DNA of 64,000 bases. Origin: Liolophura sinensis. Lineage: Eukaryota > Mollusca > Polyplacophora > Chitonida > Chitonidae. A program made the position numbers and the translations under genes. The stretch spans positions 55,838,984-55,902,983 of the forward strand of contig NC_088300.1 of NCBI RefSeq assembly GCF_032854445.1, read 5' to 3'. How positions within the stretch are numbered: the first letter of the stretch is position 1; each line of letters begins with the position of its first letter. The notes under the pieces are model-generated. The model did not search any database and was not told where the DNA came from. It saw only the letters and a program-made list of their open reading frames with translations. This document shows, piece by piece, positions 58,401 to 64,000 of the stretch.

Positions 58401-61400
58401 GTTCATTTAAAGTTGTTCAGATTGTATATAGTTGCGCAGGTAATTGCGCACTAAATGATTGTAGCGACGGGTGTGTGAAGATCTCTGAAGACAGTTGGAA
58501 TGGTAGAGTGTTCATCCACATGGGTATAACGTTGAACGTTTCCATTATAGACTGGACTTAAAGTCTTATGAGGGTTGGTTCGTGTCCTTGTCCAGGTAGT
58601 CTCGTATAACCTCGTCTGTCTCTCCGCTGGACGCCTGATAAAGCGAGACAGTACGAGGTTTTGTGTGAAACTACATCGAAGGATGTTTGACTTTCAGTGA
58701 CGTCTATACCAATCTCGATCGCATAAAGTGCACCACAACTGAGCAAATGCTTGAATACAGTGTCATCATTGGGTTCATATCAAAAGCAGTGTGTTCCGAC
58801 ACATCGGCGGAAACAGATGTGGTATTGGATTAAATACACGTGTTCGCATTAGTACTTGTAACATAAAGAGCAATGTTCGTGGAAGAAAATGTTAATATTC
58901 ACCCAACCAATACTGAACGCTGTAGAATGACGAGTCAAAAAATGTCAAGTATGGTCTTAAAAGCACTCTTTACAGACCGTCTTACATGACATATATGTAC
59001 ACTTAAATACAAGGGCCAGTTTTATGTAGTATATGTTCGATATATAATGTCGTTTTGGGTCGCTCTAGTGTAGTTGTTCGTTGGATTGAATTCCGACCTC
59101 AGCGAGCACATGAAAACAACTGGGTGTGGTCGGTTGTCGGTGAATACGACAAGAATTCTTGTCGGGTTTCTTTGAAATCTGTCCTGGCATCATAGAGAGA
59201 ATATAAATATGTTATTTCTTTATAGTACTGTGTGTAGGTGGGTAGACAGATGGTCGTGGAGAGGCCGTTATGTAGTCTTGTGCTTGTCTTGTTTACCCTG
59301 ATGTGATGCAGTCCCGTCTAATGGTTTGAACAACGTCCCCTCATGGCGACAGGAATGCAGTTGATCATCCGGCCGAGTAACGACCGGGTAGGGAGTGCTG
59401 AAGTTTTTGATTAATCGTTTGTCTTCTCTTGCTTCTCGCTTTTGATGTACCGTTAAGTTAAACTGTCCTTCCTTCTATACGGCAACTGGTCGAAGTGTGT
59501 TGTGTTCAGTCCATTGAACATTTACCTGTATAGATTCACGATAACGATAACGACAATCGCCTGTTGTCAAATTATGGATATACATTATGGGATCGAATTC
59601 TGAATGTAGAAGATTTTGCTTTGGCAGTGCTTAAGTTGGAAACCCGAAAAAGAAGCCGAATGCGATAGATTTGTTATAACACGTGAAACACAACCTTAAG
59701 ACAGTTCTGCTTTTCGTAGTGTCAAAACGAGTCCAGATAAGAGATATTGCATCTGTCCGCGTACATATCCACTAGAGCATTGGATCCAGATGCCTGTCAG
59801 ACTTGCATACTGGCTTACTTTCCTGGGCAGACGTAAAACACTTAACACACGTCATACTTTCCCCGTCCCTACTTTACTCCAGTGCTTTAATCTGGCATTT
59901 TATTTCTAATATACAGAGTGTTCTTTCAAAAATATCGCATTCCACTCGTCACCTTTATATTAAAAAGGCAAGTGGCTCCTTCCCTAACTTCTGTTGCCGT
60001 GTGTCTGTGTCGTCAGTGGTCCTGGGTTAATGGCCTCTAATTGTGTTGTACATACGATATCATGACTGGCCTGTTCAGGGGGTGGCGGAAGGGTAAGGGT
60101 GGATATAAGTGTGTGAGCTTCAGGGTACTTAACCCGAACTGTGGGACTTTTACAGTTGGAAGTGGAAATCGCATTGTTCAGATTCCATTGATTTTGCCTG
60201 TGCCGCAGTCTGCCGGTGCCAGACCGAGGTCCGAAGTTTCTCCGACACACCTTCTAAACTGGTGGTGGTGTTTCTAGCGAGTAGAGGACGTAGGGAGACT
60301 ACAGTCCTTTCTGACATGCACTTACAGATAACCGTTGCTGGGCGTTATGCTGGCAAAATATCTGGCTCTGTTTAATACTCAAGACCGAGTAAATACTCGA
60401 GACAACTCGGCCACTTTACAATAGTGCTTTCTTTGCGTTCTAAGTGTAAGTGCGGGCGATACAAGAGGCACGTATTTCAGTACTGAGTGTTTTTTCACTG
60501 ATAAATCGGGCCGCGTAAATCGGCCTTATCTCTGATACTGCTGCCTCGCTCTGCTAACATTTACAACCTGATTAAAACATCTCTGTTTGGCTTAATAATG
60601 ACTCGGTTGTTTCCCAGTAGACATGGTGTACGAACCTAACTATCCCATGTTCATTTCTGTTGTGTACAATTTGGACGTGCTAAGTTGGCACCTGAGATAT
60701 ATACTGTGGTGCACTTGACATTCCCCTGTTCAGGCCACCCTCGGGCCGAACCTGGGCCTGACATTTACTTTTGGGACTTGGGTTGAGTTTTGCGGGACAA
60801 TCAACCAACCAAACAACCCGTCTTGTCCCGTTTACCTGAGCGACACCGGCCTGCTGTTTGAAGTTAAGTAAAAACTGATTTTTCAGAAGGTCATCATTTC
60901 AAGCTGTCTAGTCAAAAGTCACTGAGAAGATGTTTAAAATTCTTGTAGCACAAGCATACGGCTGAGTAGTTCCGGTGAAGCCGAGTCGTTTTAATGTGGA
61001 GCCGTATGCGGCGATGAGGGCAGATTTATGGCGTTACGTCCCGGAATGTTATCGCTGATTGAAGGGACTAGTGTGGCGACGGCTAGTAAGATCCGACCGT
61101 AGACGGACTCAGCTCTGGCAGACTGTTGACGCTCGATCAACCGTGGGAAGACCAATACATGACAATTCGGACTCATGAATAATTTCTGATCATTTTTTTG
61201 TGACACGGTGTTTTTCAGGAGATAAAAGGTTCTGGGTTAAACACGCACACATGTCCACAATAACCTGTTGACATGTCACCAAACTTTTTGTACAGGTATG
61301 CGGTTCATTGTACTGATATTGTGTAACTACTGAAATGATGGGGGCCGTCAGATATGGAGTATTCAGAAACTTATGACGTTTTGGGGCTAGTGCTGTAACA

Positions 61401-62756
61401 TACCCATCAGTGTTTCTTTTCAAATTCCTTTTACACGTATTGTGCACGTCATTACGTCAATATGTTATTTTGGGAATTGATAACAGCCCGTGACTAAGGC
61501 TAAATGACTGCCCAGATGACGCCAGTGGTCATCTGGTCGTGATCGGATTTGGATTAACGGATTATCCCCAATAAGGTACAGGTGGCGTGACTTAGGTTAT
61601 ATACGGCCTGGTCTGGTGCCGGGTCGATAGCACAAACCGGTTAACTGCCGACTGGCCAGCAGTAAAGTCGTCTCAGTCTGCCAGTCCTCATTAGCCTCTA
61701 AGTATGGATAATTCTAATTTGTTTTATTGAGAGACTAATTGCCGATAAATCAAACAGAGGTCGTGTAATTGCCAGAATTATACCCATCACGTGACTTCCA
61801 CCGACAAATTACGCTGGCCAGTACCTTGTGCGGTTTGCACGGAAGGCTGTAGGGGGAGCAGATGTACGAGAAACTCAAAGTGTGTTTTTATAACATTCTA
61901 TCGTTAGTCAGTGTCAAGATTCGTAATACACTTATATTTACAACTGCAGACAGATAAATTGGGTCAGTGTTTACCTCATTATGCCGGATCACTACATTAG
62001 ACACTCTTCGAATCCGCACCACAGAAACCTAAGGCCACATATCATTGGTTGATAAAGTAAAGAGTTTATTCTATACCGTATGCCAGGACGATCCAATACC
62101 AAGCAGCTTCTTCAACAAACGATATAGTCAGCAGCCATGAGTCATATAGACATCTCTACTTTGGAGGGGTTTCTTCGCCTAAACTTCATAAAGCATCTTA
62201 ATGTAGATAAATTTCTGTAGTTTCATGTAAAACATACGTACTGTATCCAATCACATCCGCACAACGATAAGAATGTCTTAAGTTTCTTTGGTTGAAAAGA
62301 TGTCTGTAAAGATTTTAAGATGGGAGGAAGCACTATATACTGTGTATGTGGACATTTACTAGTGTGATTATTTGGGGTGATAGAGGGCTGGCAAACATGT
62401 AGTACCACCCTCACTCAGTTAGTCGGTGTATAAGCACAGCCCTGTGATCTACTGAAGCATCAGCATCTATTGTCCTGCTCATATACCTCAGAAATACTTA
62501 CAGGCATGTTTCCCTCAGGTGAAAGCGTGCTGTTTTACAAGGCAGGTCTTTCCCAGGTTGTTTATACAAGGCAGAAGGTGTTCCCTCCTGGTAAGGTCAT
62601 ATACTCACACACACTCAATACAAATTGCTCTTAAATATGATACTTTGAAGACGCTAACCTGAAATAAGGAGATTTTAGTCCGGCCGGGTACAAAAGCTGA
62701 GTCGGGCTAGGGCCAGTTTTCTGTTTACTGTATTTCTCTTTTCTGTTTTTTGGCAG
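55481..62756. other. Gene-free stretch, about 7.3 kb (possible intron)
   Basis: No supported exon, RNA gene or known repeat. A block GCTTCAGGGTACTTAACCCG at 60118 resembles GCTTCAGGGTACCTAATCC at 46147, a short pair of unknown meaning. The last 35 bases form the polypyrimidine tract of the acceptor at 62756. Confidence 0.4.
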
Positions 62757-62823
62757 ATGCTGTCGCGGTGGACTGCTGGCCTGGTGGCCCTGTTAGTGCT
62801 GGTGGGACTCTGTAGTGCTCAAG
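62757..62823 (+). CDS. First coding exon of a secreted or membrane protein (signal peptide), gene continues beyond window
   Basis: A textbook acceptor (TTCTCTTTTCTGTTTTTTGG-CAG) ends at 62756 directly before ATG. The exon encodes 22 codons plus one base, starting MLSRWTAGLVALLVLVG and ending LCSAQ, then a donor AAG|GTAAAA. The peptide has all three parts of a signal sequence: an Arg near the start, a Leu/Val/Ala core at residues 7-16 and a small-residue cleavage site near CSA-Q at residues 19-22. A phase-1 intron just after the signal peptide is typical of extracellular proteins, including collagens and modular receptors. The mature protein is not in the window, so its identity is unknown. 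An untranslated exon must lie upstream. Confidence 0.65.
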
Positions 62824-64000
62824 GTAAAATCTCCACTCTCTCTTTCTCTCCCTCTCTATAGGTACCCCGTCTCCAATAGAACAGTCGGTCAGCTCTATGG
62901 GTCTTACATCCTGCTTTATTAAAAATCCGTTCAGATAGCGCAGATATGGAATGTCTGAAGAGAGACTCACCTGAACAAATATTAACATGTCAAAGAAAGT
63001 CTTGATTACCACGTCACAAGGTGGAATACTGTAGCACGCTGGAGCACATAAGCTGATGACGTCACAGGATGACGGGCTGGCTTTCAAAATATTTCACAAA
63101 CAACGTCACTAACTAAATGTATGTATGTTACATTTCTTCGCCCACATAATATTTATTATGTAGACTAATGTCTTTAAGATCCTACCTGTCGAGCAACAGA
63201 CACCCGTGAGGCATTAACACTTAAATATGGAATAAGGCAAAAAAGGCAAGAATCTCGAACTTAAGCTTCACTGCAATGTTTTGTAGAGGGGAGAAAATTA
63301 ACATTGCACTATGATGCCTCATACCGTGCATGAGTGCAGGGGTGTGAGCAGTCATATATGTCACGTAACGCTGTACAACTCCACAGTCACAACTAACCTG
63401 TTTTATACGGAATTGATGGGAGGAAATGCATTCTGGTGAATGTGTACTTTCTGCAAAGCTGTAACTGGCTAACGCACCGGGTAGTTTGTGAACGAAAAAT
63501 GGATACTTCAGCCGGAGTGAATTATTTCACAGGTTCTGACAAATTACAGAATAAAACTTATGAAGTGAATAAGGTAAAACTTGTTCATGAAAGACTCTAC
63601 TCTGGTTAGACAGTTTCTATGACTAATATACTCTACATAAAGGAAGTCAGTAAAGGAACTAGCATGTGGATATGTTAGAAGAAATGAAAACCAGCAAAGC
63701 GATATTCTGAATAAGAGATGTGAACATATCATATGTACCATTTTGAACTTACATTTAAACTATGTAGTAAAGAAAACAAGCTTTATCACGCTAAATTTGT
63801 GGGATGCAAATGGTTTAAAGGCCAGGTGGGACGAATAGACCGTATTGTTTATCTTACACCTGAAAGTAAACAGTTTGCATCATGCGGTGGCTTCAGATAA
63901 CTGGCACTGTATGTCGGCGGCAACACTTGGTATAAGAAGGCAAACAACATGTGGTAAAAGTTATTGTAAATATAACACCAAGTAAGAAGTGACTTCTGGA
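62824..64000 (+). other. Start of intron after the signal-peptide exon
   Basis: The donor at 62824 opens an intron that runs past the window end; no second coding exon was found. A minus-strand frame of 120 codons (62725-63087) overlaps the exon and I treat it as an antisense shadow. Confidence 0.45.

Noticed and set aside
62725-63087. 120-codon minus-strand frame over the signal-peptide exon
   Set aside because: Antisense of the well-supported plus-strand exon; low-complexity end (KKQKREIQ) comes from the reversed polypyrimidine tract.

Overview
The window looks like nuclear genomic DNA of a lophotrochozoan animal, most likely a mollusc (bivalve or gastropod). It is AT-rich, has no dense coding and no bacterial gene order. 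It carries several short retroposons of types I recognise from mollusc genomes: a tRNA-derived SINE whose body ends in a conserved 'ATAAGTGAAATATTCTTGAG' block plus an (AAAT)n tail, and a second SINE ending in CACT repeats. It also holds two decayed Tc1/mariner transposase genes. Nearly all open frames are short and look like chance frames. No rRNA gene, intact tRNA gene, CRISPR array or bacterial-type operon is visible.

Layout. From 0.9 to 9.3 kb lies a transposon-rich stretch: SINE copies at 0.9, 2.8 and 4.6 kb; a 21-bp minisatellite at 3.5 kb; Tc1 remnant A (6.4-7.1 kb); Tc1 remnant B (7.6-8.9 kb), which is interrupted by a CACT-tailed SINE with a 12-bp target-site duplication; and a truncated SINE at 9.1 kb with a 13-bp duplication. 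From 10 to 16 kb there are tandem duplications, a possible coding exon at 12.65 kb and three more tRNA-derived SINE pieces. At 19.5-21.0 kb on the minus strand, four open segments can be joined in compatible phase by GT-AG introns and may be the 3' part of an unrecognised gene. From 21 to 46 kb the sequence is sparse: one possible exon at 28.76 kb, a few unrecognised small frames and scattered repeats. An unclassified repeat with at least five copies, all on the plus strand, occurs at 17.6, 29.0, 29.6, 38.6 and 55.4 kb.

The best evidence for a host gene is at the right end. A short exon at 62,757-62,823 encodes a classic signal peptide between a strong splice acceptor and a donor, so a plus-strand gene for a secreted or membrane protein begins here and continues beyond 64 kb. 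A GC-rich segment near 46.25 kb with a CTCF-like motif, and a strong CAAG|GTGAGT donor at 46.81 kb, could be its promoter and non-coding first exon; that link is inference. The intervening stretch would then be a first intron of about 16 kb, holding a 34-bp minisatellite of 23 units (51.47-52.25 kb) with visible higher-order structure.

Limits: in AT-rich DNA of this length, an open segment of about 40 codons between plausible splice sites arises by chance several times. Most exon calls here are therefore low confidence and would need RNA evidence or protein homology.
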